64,000 nucleotides of DNA, taken from NCBI RefSeq assembly GCF_003144245.1, contig NW_020289983.1, positions 434,001-498,000 of the forward strand, read 5' to 3'. Source of the stretch: Jaminaea rosea. Taxonomy: Eukaryota; Basidiomycota; Exobasidiomycetes; Microstromatales. The position numbers and the translations under genes are program-made. Positions 32,554 to 42,994 of this stretch are shown here, one piece after another. The notes under the pieces are model-generated. The model worked only from the letters and a program-made list of their open reading frames with translations. It was not told the DNA's origin and made no database searches. Numbering within the stretch: position 1 is the stretch's first letter; each line of letters starts with the position of its first letter.

Positions 32554-34446
32554 TTACGGTCCAGCCTGCATCGTCGCATCGTCCGTCGTACCCATCGCTG
32601 CTGGCTCGATTGCTTCTTCGCTCTTGACCTTCTTCACCTCCTCCGCAGCCTGCTCGAATCCTTCAACGTCCGCTGTCCTCTTCTCGCCACGCTTCTCTCC
32701 CTCGCCCACACGCTCACCAGCCGGCGTCGTCGCAATTTGAGCCCGTCTTGCCTCCATCAACTCCTTGACTTCCTCTTTCGTCCACACCCTCACGCCACTC
32801 AACAGGTACCCTCCCGTACTGCTAGTCATCATCTCCGGGTGCGTCCTCCCCGGCAAAACCTGCCAGCGTCGGATCCACGGCTCACTCAGTCCGACGTTGA
32901 CCACATCCTCCCTACCCCTCAAGGCGGCGTGCGTTTCAACCAATGGCTGCATGTAGGGACTATGCAGGACAAAGCTTCCCGACCCTTTCAGGAGGGGGAG
33001 AAGGGTACTGAGCACAGAGTATGCGTCATGAGGGGAGGAGACGAGTAGCCCATCGAACGATCCTGGTCTCTGTAGAATTTCGTCGCGCAACGAGCGAAGA
33101 GCACTTACGGCCGCATATTTCTTGAGGGCCTTTGACCTTTCCCTATCCCTCAAGCGGTGAAGTTTCACATTCTCCGGGCTACTCTTCGAGTACTCGCTCA
33201 AGCTTAGGTGCTCCGGCACCTCAGGGAACTCTTCGTCCTCCCCATCCCCCGAAGGGTCAAGTTGAGCCCAGTTCACCCCAGTGAGCACTTCAGGTGCGTA
33301 GCTAGAGGGAGGGAGATTCATGGCCTTGACCATCTCCCATTCCGGAGCGACCTCGTAGTCGTGCACCGCGATGAGTCTGCCACGCCCGCCCATGCGCTCT
33401 AGGCAGGCGGCGATGAGGAGCCCACCGCTCGTCCCATCTACTACGAGGTATCTCCCTCCCGCGCCTACATTGGCTGAGCTCAACATCTGACTGACCGTGT
33501 CTAGCCTCATCCCCCTGACCTTGTCCGGCTGACCAGTCGCGCCGCCAGAGGCAAGAGTGCCAAAGTTGTACTCGACCAAGGTAGCCAAGGTAGGCGGGAT
33601 CGGCGTGAAGAGGCGCAAATGTTTCGCTTCTTTGCGCCTCACGAACTTGTCTTGAGAGAAGACGGTTCGTTTCTCGAAGCTTGAGCTGGCTTTTGTCAGA
33701 TTGTCGATGAGGGCCTGACCCTCGAGCCCGGAGGATTTCAGTGCTTGGATGTCTAGCATGGTCAGATGGCGTGAGCCAGCTTCCGGGTCGGATGGGCGTG
33801 AGGGGTCATCGTAGATGTCCTCGTTTGTCGCATTGGTCTCTTGTAGCTCGGAGAGGGTAGAATTGAGCATGACGCGCAGCGAGCCGGGTTGCTCGCCTCC
33901 TTTTGGGGTGGCTCCGTCTCTTTGTTGCTTGGGATTGGAACGTTGTTTGCCCTTCTTGGCGTTGCCCGCAGGAGGGGCAGTGGCATCTGCCGACGTTGAA
34001 GCTTCCGGCGTACTGGCAGCCGTTCCCTCATCGCCTTTGCTCTCTGTCTCGCTCTCATTGCTCTCCTTTGGCGGTCCAATCTCCCAAGTCCAGCCATAGG
34101 GCACACCCTCTAGATCCTCGAGATCAAAACTGCCAAACTTGCCCAGTGAAGCGACGTTGCTCCCCCTCAAAGCTTTGAGCGCTACCTTGTGCTTACGGCT
34201 GTGTGGTCCGTTGGCGGCGGCTGCGCTGTTGGGGTCGAGGGAGCGGGGCTTGACGTACTTGATCAGGCCGGAGGGCAGACGAAGGTACAGGTGGTCCGAC
34301 GAAGAGATGGTGCGGAGGCGGCGTCGGAGCGAGGAGGAGGAGGACGAAGACGGCGAGGCAGGCGCTGGAGCTGATGATGGGCCTGCAGCAGCGCTGACAT
34401 GCTCGGGTATTGCCTCTTCCGTTGTTGTGGAAGACAATTCCGGCAT
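32554..34446 (-). CDS. TRM6: Trm6 (Gcd10), non-catalytic subunit of tRNA m1A58 methyltransferase
   Basis: A single-exon 630-residue protein. Family blocks are clear: LRLPSGLIKYVKPRS, VALKALRGSNVASLGKFGSF and VPYGWTWEIG at the N-terminus, SGLEGQALIDNL and KFVRRKEAKHLRLF in the middle, then a degenerate Rossmann-like methyltransferase half (GGRYLVVDGTSGGLLIAACL; LIAVHDYEVAPEWEMVKAMN). Trm6 pairs with catalytic Trm61 in the nucleus to make m1A58, needed for initiator tRNA stability. A Lys-rich insert (residues about 175-200) resembles a nuclear signal. The start MPELSSTT at 34446 is the first ATG; a further upstream reading would need a non-ATG codon. Its stop is 77 bases from the stop of the convergent plus-strand gene. 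Confidence 0.9.
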   Translation of the reverse strand: MPELSSTTTEEAIPEHVSAAAGPSSAPAPASPSSSSSSSLRRRLRTISSSDHLYLRLPSGLIKYVKPRSLDPNSAAAANGPHSRKHKVALKALRGSNVASLGKFGSFDLEDLEGVPYGWTWEIGPPKESNESETESKGDEGTAASTPEASTSADATAPPAGNAKKGKQRSNPKQQRDGATPKGGEQPGSLRVMLNSTLSELQETNATNEDIYDDPSRPSDPEAGSRHLTMLDIQALKSSGLEGQALIDNLTKASSSFEKRTVFSQDKFVRRKEAKHLRLFTPIPPTLATLVEYNFGTLASGGATGQPDKVRGMRLDTVSQMLSSANVGAGGRYLVVDGTSGGLLIAACLERMGGRGRLIAVHDYEVAPEWEMVKAMNLPPSSYAPEVLTGVNWAQLDPSGDGEDEEFPEVPEHLSLSEYSKSSPENVKLHRLRDRERSKALKKYAAVSALRSLRDEILQRPGSFDGLLVSSPHDAYSVLSTLLPLLKGSGSFVLHSPYMQPLVETHAALRGREDVVNVGLSEPWIRRWQVLPGRTHPEMMTSSTGGYLLSGVRVWTKEEVKELMEARRAQIATTPAGERVGEGEKRGEKRTADVEGFEQAAEEVKKVKSEEAIEPAAMGTTDDATMQAGP

Positions 34447-34671
34447 GCTGGATTGATGGGATGAAAGGGTGGGAAGGACGGGAAGCAAGGCGGATCAAAT
34501 TCTCTTCCGCTCTCTCACATCCTCTGTCCGTCGACGTGCGGAGCTGCAATTCCTCGGCGACCCTGCCTCCTTCCCAGCAATGCCATGCCATGGTCATGCT
34601 AAAGTCAAGCAACACAATGCTTTACAATCAACAGCAATCTCAACAATACGATACAGATCCGCTTCATACGC

Positions 34672-36481
34672 TCACAGCTTACTCTTCTCACTAGCCACAA
34701 GCGTCGCAGCCACATTCCTCCTGCTGATCTTCCCCGTCGCTCCCTTGGGAATACTCTCCACAATCCAGATCCTCTCCGGAATCTTGAACTTGCTCAATGT
34801 GCCAGCCAGGCCCTCCTGGATCTGCTTCTCTGTCACTCCTTTGCCCTCAACTACGACTGCCGCTCCAACTTTCTGCCCGTACGTCGCGTCCTCAATTGCA
34901 AAGCTGACCGCTTCTCTCACGGGGATGTTCTTGCTCTTCTTGAGGGCGAGAAGGGCAGAGTCGACCTCGAGGGGTGAGATCTTCTCTCCGCCGCGATTGA
35001 TCAGCTCCTTGATACGTCCAGTGAGAGTGAGATAGCCTTGCTCGTCTAGCTTTCCCTGATCACCTGTACGGAAGAAGCCCTTGTTCTCTTCGGGAGATTG
35101 AACAAAGGATTCTGCGTTGGCTTTGGGGTTGTTGAGATAGCCGGACGTCACATTTGGGCCGCGTACGCATACCTCGCCTTCTGAACCTGTGGGCATCGTC
35201 TTGCCTTCTTCGAGAGCGAGGATGCGGACTTCGACGCCTTGTCCTACGCCGACAGATCCAGGCCTACGCTCGCCCTTATGGGGCAGTGGGTTGGACGTCA
35301 TCTGATGAGCTGCCTCAGTCATCGCATAGGCCTCGAGGACGGGCGCACTAAACGCTTCCTCGAGGGCGTGGAATGTCGAGGGGGCCAGACTCGACGAGCA
35401 GCTACGGATGAAGCGCAACTGCGGGACTGGAGAAGGGCGAGTCGAGTTAAGGAGCATCGTGTGGATGGTGGGCACGGCCGTGTACCAGGTACAACGAGTG
35501 AGGGACAGCTCCGACCAGAAAGTCGAGGCGGAGAACTTGGGTGGGATAACGACGCATCCGCCCGAGAGGAGTGTGGACAGGAAGGCGCTGCATCGCGGAG
35601 GGGAATATGATCATGTGAGCTCTTGCGCAATTGCGATCTTGTCTTGATCGTGACACTCACGCCTGCATGCCATGTACGTGGAAGAGAGGCATGACGAGGA
35701 AGGTGCGATCCCGGCTCGTGAGGTCGTAGGTGCGAACAATGTTGTGCATCGTGGCTACCAAATTGCCATGGGAGAGAGGCACGCCCTTTGGTCGTCCAGT
35801 CGTACCTGAGGTGTGAAGGACGAGGGTAACATCCTCGGGCTGCGGATTCCTGAGGCCTGCCGACGACTTTGTCAGGACCTTGCCATCCTCTCCCTTTAGA
35901 TAGATGGCTCCTCGTCCCTGCGCGCCCAATGGATCGAAGATGATCTCAATGGGGCGCACACCGAGCTTCTTTGCTGCTTGAAGAGTAGCTGGCGCAGGGG
36001 AGGCAGTGAGAGAACCAGCCGGGAGGAGGATCGCCTTCGACTTGGTGTCGTCGAGGTAGAATTCGACTTCTGAGGCTTGATAGGCTGGATTGAGGGGAGC
36101 GGCGATGAGCCTATATGTAGCGTACGAGATACGAGAGGTGGATGTGTTTGATTACTTGTTAGCATTGCTTGTCTACTTGTTAGGAAGCGTATGTCCTTGT
36201 TCTGTCAAGCCTCCTCACCTCTGCGCGCCCGTCGCGATGAAGGCAACAGCGAATTCGACACCATTGATGAGACTTGAGCTGAGGACATCTCCGACCTCGA
36301 GCCCCAATCCAGCAAGCTGAGCCTGCAAGTCCAGCACGAGGTGATGCAAGTGTTGATACGAGATAATGTAGGGTCGACCCTGTTGCGCGTGAGGCGAGGA
36401 AGGGGGCAGGATGATGGCCGGCGCAGAGGGCGTGTACCCTGAGCGCGGTGTGAAGGGGAGCGTGAGTGTTGGAGATTCCAT
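34672..36481 (-). CDS. PCS60: peroxisomal AMP-forming acyl/oxalyl-CoA synthetase (Pcs60-like)
   Basis: A 542-residue ANL-superfamily ligase in three exons (introns 36111-36218 and 35588-35660). All core motifs are present: LHTSGTTGRPKGVPLSHGN (P-loop-like A3), AYAMTEAAHQMTSNP (A5), TGDQGKLDEQGYLTLTGRIK (A7/A8), NRGGEKISPLEVD, and the adenylation Lys in IPKGATGKISRRN. It ends in SKL, a type 1 peroxisomal signal. Length, motif flavour and the SKL tail match yeast Pcs60/Fat2, shown to be an oxalyl-CoA synthetase, and plant AAE3. The first intron contains two copies of TAACAAGTA, one in a good branch-point context. Phases at both joins are consistent (2 and 2). It is divergent from the SAM-domain gene across 916 bases. 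Confidence 0.9.
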
Positions 36482-37397
36482 CGTGCCGTTGTTGCTTGAG
36501 ATAGGGTGAGGGAGTGAGGAAGGAAAGGGGAGAATGGATGGGGTGGGAAAGCTAGAAGAAGAGGTAAGTAAGAGCGAGAGCGTCGGACCCCGCACAATCC
36601 AAATGCAGGCCGCCGGCCGAAGTGCGGCGGCCCTCAGTCGACCGATCGCCGGGATTGCCGAAGGAGCTGCGAGAAAGTGGAGCAAGTCTCATTACCAATA
36701 CTATCGCCCCGTCACCGTCTTTTCTCATTGCCTGAAATCCTCAATCAAGTGCAGCTTCTTGGGACAAGAACAAAGATCAGAGTGAGAAGTCCAACTGCGC
36801 AGAAGGAGACAAGCAGAGGACGCAATGTCGAGGCAAGGCGATCAAGGCGATCAGTTTGCTCTGGTAGGGCGCAGGAACAAGAATGTGGGGTGGGGCCATG
36901 ATCAGCCTTGAAACAAGATCCGTCGCTTCGTGCGTAGCCGATCCAGCTTTAAGGAAGGGAGATTCAGTCTGGAAGGATTCGGTAGGGCTCATCGAGCAAG
37001 GTCGAGCCCTGTGAGGCTATGCTCCTGACACGCTTTAGCTCGAGAGGAGACCTAGGAGGCGAAATCTAAATCAACGCCATTCACAAGGTGAACTTGGAGC
37101 AGCAGCGACACTTCTCGATGTCGATCAATTGAACATCAATTGACTGACAAATGATGGACATTTGGGTCTTGCGTTAACTATCTGCGCTCCTTGCGAAGAA
37201 GCGTCGCCTCTAGAGAAAATCGCCTGGCTCGAGCGCATGTTTTTTCCTGGCGCGTCCCGCGTCGGTTTAGGGGCTCAATCTTCCTCAGGGGCAGCGGCCC
37301 GTTCAAGCAACTTGAACATCTCTGTTCCACTAAGGGGAAGAGCGGTTTGACTTGGTTACCATCGCTGTCATCACCTCTGCTCTGGCTATCGACGAGG
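36482..37397. other. long divergent intergenic region
   Basis: Separates the start of the CoA-synthetase gene (minus) from that of the SAM-domain gene (plus), so two promoters face away from each other. A short direct repeat ATCAATTGA occurs twice near 37125-37145. An in-frame extension of the plus-strand gene from 37191 exists but lacks an ATG early on and looks like leader. Confidence 0.55.
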
Positions 37398-40217
37398 ATG
37401 TCGCTGCCTAACCCTCCCCCTCCTCTGTCCACCCCTTCGCGCCCTCGGCCGCGACATCGGTCTAGCAAAGGCGCCGAAGGCGGCAGCTTCGACGCAAATG
37501 CTTCCCTTGACTCACAGAATCCAGCCTTGGCGGGTTTGTCCCTCTCTGGCTTCACACCTGGTGGGCCTGTACCCGCAGGCTACTCGTACCTAGACAAGGC
37601 TGCCCCTCTACTGAGGACTTCAACTCGCAGCGGCGGCCGCAGTCAAGAGGAAAGAGCCAGCAAGAAGAAGGCGCCCCGCCCAGCGACACGCTTTGTCCCT
37701 CCACGACCAAGTTCACCAGTCTCGCCTCATGACAGAGCCATCCCTAACTCCGTGTCTGCCTCTTCTTCATTCTCCTCTCCTCCTCGACCGGTACCCGCCC
37801 TCGCGGCGCTCAACGCCTCTCTGTCATCTCTGGCCTCCCTGCCCTCCGACCCACGCCACTGGTCACCAGCGCACGTAAGCCTCTATCTCTCGCATGTCCT
37901 GTCACTCGCTCCTCGCCCCGTCATTGAGGACGTGAGTCGCTTCGTTCGCTCAGAGCAGATGGGCGGTCCCGGCTTCCTGCGGCTAAGGGACGGGCAGCTC
38001 GAGCAACGCGGCATGAATCCGCGATGGCGCCGCTTATTGTGCGAAGCCAGCGCGCGACTACGAAGGGATGCTCTGAGGAGGAGGATTTGGAGCCATGGCC
38101 ATGCCGCCAAGGAGGAAGAACCACACATGGACGACCTGCTACAGTCTGTTCCCGATGCAGGCGAGCTCACCCCAGGTCAACAGCGCCTTATGACCGCGAC
38201 GCTCAAACGTATTCGGGACCGCAAGGCCGTTCGAGGTCTCATTGAGGCTCTCGAGTCGCCGCCCAAGGGAACCGATCTAGAGCTGCCAGCGATGGACACG
38301 CCGACAAAGAAGATCAGAGACGCGTTCCACAGCCGTGACACTGGTAGCCTGGGCAAAGGATCGCCGCAGATCGAGGCGCCCTTTGGTCAGGGGTACGTCC
38401 TCCGTCAGGCTCGCAGCTTCTCTTCGCAGGACAACTTGGCGCAGCTTGCCAGAGAGGAAGCCAAGGTGGCTCGTCCTCCCAAGTCGACGCGCAAATGGCA
38501 AGTCGAGCCAGAAGAGGGCAAAGAGCAACACGCGCGATTCGAAAGCATTCCCTCATCGGTGTCTCTGCCCGCTTGGGCCCCCTCCCACAGCCACACCATG
38601 TCCGCCTCCTCTTCGTCGTCCTCGTCCATCTCGACAGTATCCAGTACTGCAGCTGCAGAGGGATATGAGTCGGACTTTAGCAGCGAGGTAACCACCGATA
38701 GTGAGATTGGTGCGGCGGAGGAGTATGAGGGTCAGCAGCAGCAGGAGCACGACTGGCTGGCGATTGTGCCTTTCGACGAGCATGATCTCAAGGCTATACT
38801 GGAGGAGGATGACGAGCAGGTAGACAGCACACAGACGTACGAGCCAGCCATCGAGGGAGATGATGCGAAGGAAATTCTCGAGTCTCAGCCCGAACCGGCT
38901 GTGCTCATCGCTGTCCCTAGCTATGCGGACCTTGAGCCCACCTCGACGAACGACTCCGTCCTAGGGGCGACCCCCACGCCTACCAACCGTCGTCTCGTCA
39001 GCGACGCCGCCAACGCAAGTTCGGTCATCGATCCACATGAAGTCCAAAGAGACGTCTTTGGTCAAGCTGATGAAGAGCCCCAGGACAGCCTCTTCGACGA
39101 GGCCACAGTGCGACCACGCGCTCAACCTGTTGGCGAGATCGAGGACGAAGGACAGTTCGACACCATCCGCCTCGATGATGTGCAGAAAGCGCGCCGCGAA
39201 GCTAGCAATGCCAGCAGCAGTAGCAGCAGCGAAGGCGAAGGGCAAGGCTGGCATAGCGCGAGGAGGAGCTTGCAATTGAGCGAGATATTCGCTGAGCCTG
39301 CGAAGGAAGCGATGGCTGAGGAGGCGATGGCCGAGGAGGTAGAAAAAGAATATGTCGAGGCTGCACCTGCTCTCGTAGATGATGTCAGTCCCAAGGTGGT
39401 CATCGAGGACGCCGCACCTCCCCCCTACTCTCCTGATGTGGCTATGGCCAAGGAAGACGACTCTTCCTCTCTCGAAAGCACCGCGCAAGAGATGCACGGA
39501 CTTCAGACCCTCAATCTCGTCGCAGAACCAGCAGGTCACGAGGAGCAAGATGTCTCCTTTACCGCTGCGGGCGTGTTGGACGAGCTCATCGAAGAGATTG
39601 CCCAGCCTTTGCAGAAGCACAGGGAGGAGCAGCTAGAAGAGACTGACGAGTCGAGCAAGCTGCAAGGCACGGACATTCTTGCTCCTACTGAAGGCGAAAA
39701 CAGCATGGAAAGCTCCTGCGAGAACAGCACCATCTTGCACCTCATCCACACTCGTGACGCATCTGCCGCTTCGTCCACGCTCGAGGACTTGACGGCCATA
39801 CCTACCACTGCGCCACCTGCGCTCAACGTGGAAGAGAACGCCAGTCAAGACGACGCCTGTGGGAAATTCGTCGAGGTTGCGGACGACTCGTACCCCTCTC
39901 AGCGCGACGAAAACCACTCTATCTACTACGGGGACGCCTCGTCCCTCATGCTCCTCTCCACCCTCCTCCCCGAGCGAAGCGAAGATGAGCTCCTCGTAAC
40001 TGAGCATCGTCGTATCCTCTCATCTGCTTCTAAGGCCGGCCAGGAAGAAGGTAGTGAAGAGACCACTCCTTCTTCTTCGCCGCCTGCGAGACACTTTGCC
40101 TACTGGTCATCCTGGAGGGACATGCTAGCTAGGACGCCCCCTTACCTTGTGGGACTAGCTGCGGGCGCGGCCTTTGTTGTGGTGAGCGAAGTGATACTCG
40201 CTGCTAGGAGACGATGA
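37398..40217 (+). CDS. SAM-domain protein with C-terminal tail anchor, function unknown
   Basis: A 939-residue single-exon protein. Residues about 150-240 form a SAM-like domain beginning HWSPAHVSLYLSHVL and containing the FLRLRDGQLEQRGM turn typical of SAM helices 4-5. The next 650 residues are acidic and disordered, with many Glu/Asp/Ala/Ser runs and short imperfect repeats (AEEAMAEE). The last 30 residues are a hydrophobic segment PPYLVGLAAGAAFVVVSEVI followed by LAARRR, a classic tail anchor with a basic end, which points to ER or mitochondrial outer membrane with the SAM domain in the cytosol. I recognise no named orthologue. The start MSLPNPPPPL at 37398 fits the first ATG after the leader. 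Confidence 0.8.
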   Translation: MSLPNPPPPLSTPSRPRPRHRSSKGAEGGSFDANASLDSQNPALAGLSLSGFTPGGPVPAGYSYLDKAAPLLRTSTRSGGRSQEERASKKKAPRPATRFVPPRPSSPVSPHDRAIPNSVSASSSFSSPPRPVPALAALNASLSSLASLPSDPRHWSPAHVSLYLSHVLSLAPRPVIEDVSRFVRSEQMGGPGFLRLRDGQLEQRGMNPRWRRLLCEASARLRRDALRRRIWSHGHAAKEEEPHMDDLLQSVPDAGELTPGQQRLMTATLKRIRDRKAVRGLIEALESPPKGTDLELPAMDTPTKKIRDAFHSRDTGSLGKGSPQIEAPFGQGYVLRQARSFSSQDNLAQLAREEAKVARPPKSTRKWQVEPEEGKEQHARFESIPSSVSLPAWAPSHSHTMSASSSSSSSISTVSSTAAAEGYESDFSSEVTTDSEIGAAEEYEGQQQQEHDWLAIVPFDEHDLKAILEEDDEQVDSTQTYEPAIEGDDAKEILESQPEPAVLIAVPSYADLEPTSTNDSVLGATPTPTNRRLVSDAANASSVIDPHEVQRDVFGQADEEPQDSLFDEATVRPRAQPVGEIEDEGQFDTIRLDDVQKARREASNASSSSSSEGEGQGWHSARRSLQLSEIFAEPAKEAMAEEAMAEEVEKEYVEAAPALVDDVSPKVVIEDAAPPPYSPDVAMAKEDDSSSLESTAQEMHGLQTLNLVAEPAGHEEQDVSFTAAGVLDELIEEIAQPLQKHREEQLEETDESSKLQGTDILAPTEGENSMESSCENSTILHLIHTRDASAASSTLEDLTAIPTTAPPALNVEENASQDDACGKFVEVADDSYPSQRDENHSIYYGDASSLMLLSTLLPERSEDELLVTEHRRILSSASKAGQEEGSEETTPSSSPPARHFAYWSSWRDMLARTPPYLVGLAAGAAFVVVSEVILAARRR

Positions 40218-40450
40218 AATGAGCGTTGAGCTGTGCTCCGCTGCCGCTACTCTGGTTTTCTCTAGATCCTTTCGACGTCGTCGCTTTGACCTACGGACTT
40301 TGACGATACGCTCCGACCTTGACGATCTGATGAACAGTTTACGACCTGTCATGACCTTCACGAAGTTTACGATCTATGTACCTATTCAATCTGATGATAT
40401 TGCCAGCCCACTGCTGCTTGTCCCTCTATCTCAAATCAAGAACGCCCTCA

Positions 40451-42994
40451 TTAGGCCGCTCCGCCCCTCCTCGTACTCCTCCTCGTCGCCACACCCGTAG
40501 GAGTCGACGTTGCGCTCGCTGCCGCTGCAGTCGTACGCTTCTTCTGCGGAGACGTCTTCGGCGTCGAAGAAGTTGGCGCTGCGGTCGTCTGCACGCTTCT
40601 TTGCCTCGTAGTCCTCTTTGCCGTTTCACGCTGGCCACTTCGAGTACGGGTACGTCGCCTCGTCGCAGGCTGATCATCTGTGGTCGTCTCGTCTCCTTCG
40701 TCTTCCTCCTGTTCATCTTCTTCATCCTCCTCCTCCTCCTGCTCGTAGAGCGGGTCACGCGCCGAATTGTCCCCACTTGTCGTGGTGGTGGTAGTCGTCC
40801 AAGTGTCATGGCTGTCCTTCCCTTCCGCTGCAGCGTCAGAGATGGCGGACAGGACCGACTGAGAGCGTGTCATCCGACGCGTGGTCGGTGGAGCGTAGGT
40901 GGCATCGTCTTCGTTGTCATCGTCGTTATCGGAGGTGGTAGACGAGGCTTGAGGTGATGCATCAGCGCCACGCCGCCTGCGAGTGGTTGTGGTGCGACGG
41001 GCAGGAGTGGCCGAGCCTCCCCTACGAGCAGCGCCACGCTTTGTAGCCTTCGCCTGGGGCTGCGTCTCCTGCTCCTCGGCCTCTTCATGCTGCTGCACAC
41101 CCATGGCCTCATCCTGCTGCCCAGCTGTGACGTCCTCATCATCAAAGAAAGACCCGGGCATCCTCTCCTGCATTGTCCTTCCCTTTTGGGCTGCCCGTTG
41201 CGGTGCCTTCTCCGGCTCGGCTGCTTCTTGACGCTGCTTCTTGTGCGGCCCAGCACGCGCCCCTCCGACTCGAGATCGGGCTGGGGTAGCCACGGCTGGC
41301 GAGGCGGACGCTGCGGGAGCTGCGGCGGCGGCTTGACGCTGTCCTCTACCTCGCGGTTGGCTGTCCGTCGTAGCGGCAGCAGGCTTGGCAACGTAGCGTC
41401 TCTTCGGTACCTCAAATGCGGAGCCGGCAGGAGGGGGAGTCATCGTCCTGTCCATGGATATGTCAGCCGACCCAACACCAGCATCGCCCGTTGCGGCCAG
41501 ACTGGTGCTCGAGACCCCGCGCTTCTGCGGCAGGAGCGAGGACAGAAGGTTGCTTCCGCTATCGTCCGCTGCAGCAGCAGGATTGCTCTGCTGAGCGGCA
41601 AGCTGAGCCGCAAGGCGGGCGTAGGGTCCTGCTTTTGAGGAGGAGCTAAAGGAACTGGAGGTCTGGCGCGGTCCGTCGTTCGTGAAGGGCAAGGCTGCCG
41701 CTTGCGGTCGTGGAGACGGGGATGCATACCCTCGAGTCGCGAGAGGCGGGCGTGACTGTGGTCGTGGGGAGCCGGTGAATGAGGAGGAAGGGCCGATGGT
41801 GCCTGCCAGGGGAGACTGAGATGCCAGAGCCAGAGTGCGCGATGCTGAGCGTGGTAGGGTGACAAGCGGAGAGGATGGCGCAATCACCGGCTTGTTGAGA
41901 GCAGACCCGGGACAAGAGGGGTCACGGCTGCCTGTCATCATGCTGCTGTCTCCCGTAGAGTCAAGCTGCATGCCTGGGCGAGTCCCATCCGGAGTGTTTG
42001 CGTAGTCGTCCTCTTCATCTTCCAGCTCGAGCCTGAGTGTAGCAGGCAAGCTCTGTCTTGCCAGCCTCAGCATCTCTCTACGCTGCTTCACCGCCTTGAT
42101 AGTCCCTGCATCTTCCTCGCCGCCTTCGCCGCCCAGCCCGTTTTCCTCGGCAGCTCGGTCCAGACGCAATGCTTCCACGATGCGACCAGCGTTGAGGAGA
42201 CGCAGCAGGAGGGCATCGACTGCCCGACGTTGCGCAGCCACTGAAGAGGAGGCTGATCCGCTGGCGGTGGTGGGCACCAGAGCAAAGCTGCGCAGCTCGT
42301 CCACCTCTGCGGGCGAGAGGGGCAACCTCACAAGCTCAGCGAGCAACTTTGGCCTGCGCTTGCCAAACAACCACGGCCAAAGCGCCTTTGACCCCGCCGT
42401 ACTACTCCTCGCAAATTGCATCGCTTCTCCTAAGCCCTCTACAATGGCTTTGCCGACCAGAACAGCCCTTCCTGCCTCTTCGCCCTGCACGAGCGGCCGA
42501 GCAACAATGAGGTGCTGCACCACGAACCTGGCTAGCTTCGCGTCTTCACTTGGGTCGAGGCGTGTGAGGATCAGCTCCGAATAGGGAGCGGCATTTTCTG
42601 CACTGAGCCAGGGCATGGCACGGGCATAGTGCCCATGGTCGAAGGCGTGATACGCCTCGACACTTCTGCGCCAGAAGTCTGGGATTAGGCGGTTGGTGCA
42701 GAAGGTATCGACCAGTGAAGGATGGGTGGCCACGTCGATTATGAGGTAGAGAAGGAGTCCATTACGCCTCAACGTATCGAACTGAGGCGCTTCTTCGATC
42801 GAGGAGACTAAAGAGGTCAGATCGGAGGAAGGGTAGGTCGCGCTCACGCCAGCGGAGGTGAGGAGGGAGGAGATGATCGAGGGGGAGCGCAATGGTGTGG
42901 GCTTGCGGATCAAAGTCGGGGTGAAGTAGGACAATGTATCGCTGTCGTCGACGAGGAGCGGGTCGTCTGCTCCTGCTGGCTGATGCGACGCCAT
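40451..42994 (-). CDS. ELYS-like nucleoporin with basic AT-hook-like tail
   Basis: A single-exon 847-residue protein. The N-terminal 270 residues are helical and match the ELYS domain: RRNGLLLYLIIDVA, SYNYF-like FWRRSVEAYHAFDHGHYARA, MPWLSAENAAPYSELIL, then LLLRLLNAGRIVEALRLDR. ELYS/Mel-28 proteins join the Nup107-160 complex and, in many species, contact chromatin. The C-terminal 400 residues are disordered and strongly basic or acidic in turns, with PRGRGQRQ, TTTRRRRGAD and TRRRTRTRSGQR clusters that resemble AT hooks. The start MASHQPAG at 42994 is chosen because the domain begins soon after; in-frame methionines upstream at MESRAFSR and MRPALRRR are alternatives. Confidence 0.78.
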   Translation of the reverse strand: MASHQPAGADDPLLVDDSDTLSYFTPTLIRKPTPLRSPSIISSLLTSAGVSATYPSSDLTSLVSSIEEAPQFDTLRRNGLLLYLIIDVATHPSLVDTFCTNRLIPDFWRRSVEAYHAFDHGHYARAMPWLSAENAAPYSELILTRLDPSEDAKLARFVVQHLIVARPLVQGEEAGRAVLVGKAIVEGLGEAMQFARSSTAGSKALWPWLFGKRRPKLLAELVRLPLSPAEVDELRSFALVPTTASGSASSSVAAQRRAVDALLLRLLNAGRIVEALRLDRAAEENGLGGEGGEEDAGTIKAVKQRREMLRLARQSLPATLRLELEDEEDDYANTPDGTRPGMQLDSTGDSSMMTGSRDPSCPGSALNKPVIAPSSPLVTLPRSASRTLALASQSPLAGTIGPSSSFTGSPRPQSRPPLATRGYASPSPRPQAAALPFTNDGPRQTSSSFSSSSKAGPYARLAAQLAAQQSNPAAAADDSGSNLLSSLLPQKRGVSSTSLAATGDAGVGSADISMDRTMTPPPAGSAFEVPKRRYVAKPAAATTDSQPRGRGQRQAAAAAPAASASPAVATPARSRVGGARAGPHKKQRQEAAEPEKAPQRAAQKGRTMQERMPGSFFDDEDVTAGQQDEAMGVQQHEEAEEQETQPQAKATKRGAARRGGSATPARRTTTTRRRRGADASPQASSTTSDNDDDNEDDATYAPPTTRRMTRSQSVLSAISDAAAEGKDSHDTWTTTTTTTSGDNSARDPLYEQEEEEDEEDEQEEDEGDETTTDDQPATRRRTRTRSGQRETAKRTTRQRSVQTTAAPTSSTPKTSPQKKRTTAAAASATSTPTGVATRRSTRRGGAA

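Noticed and set aside
37191-37397. 69-codon upstream extension of the SAM-domain protein
   Set aside because: No early ATG, composition unlike the protein, and the ATG at 37398 is well placed.
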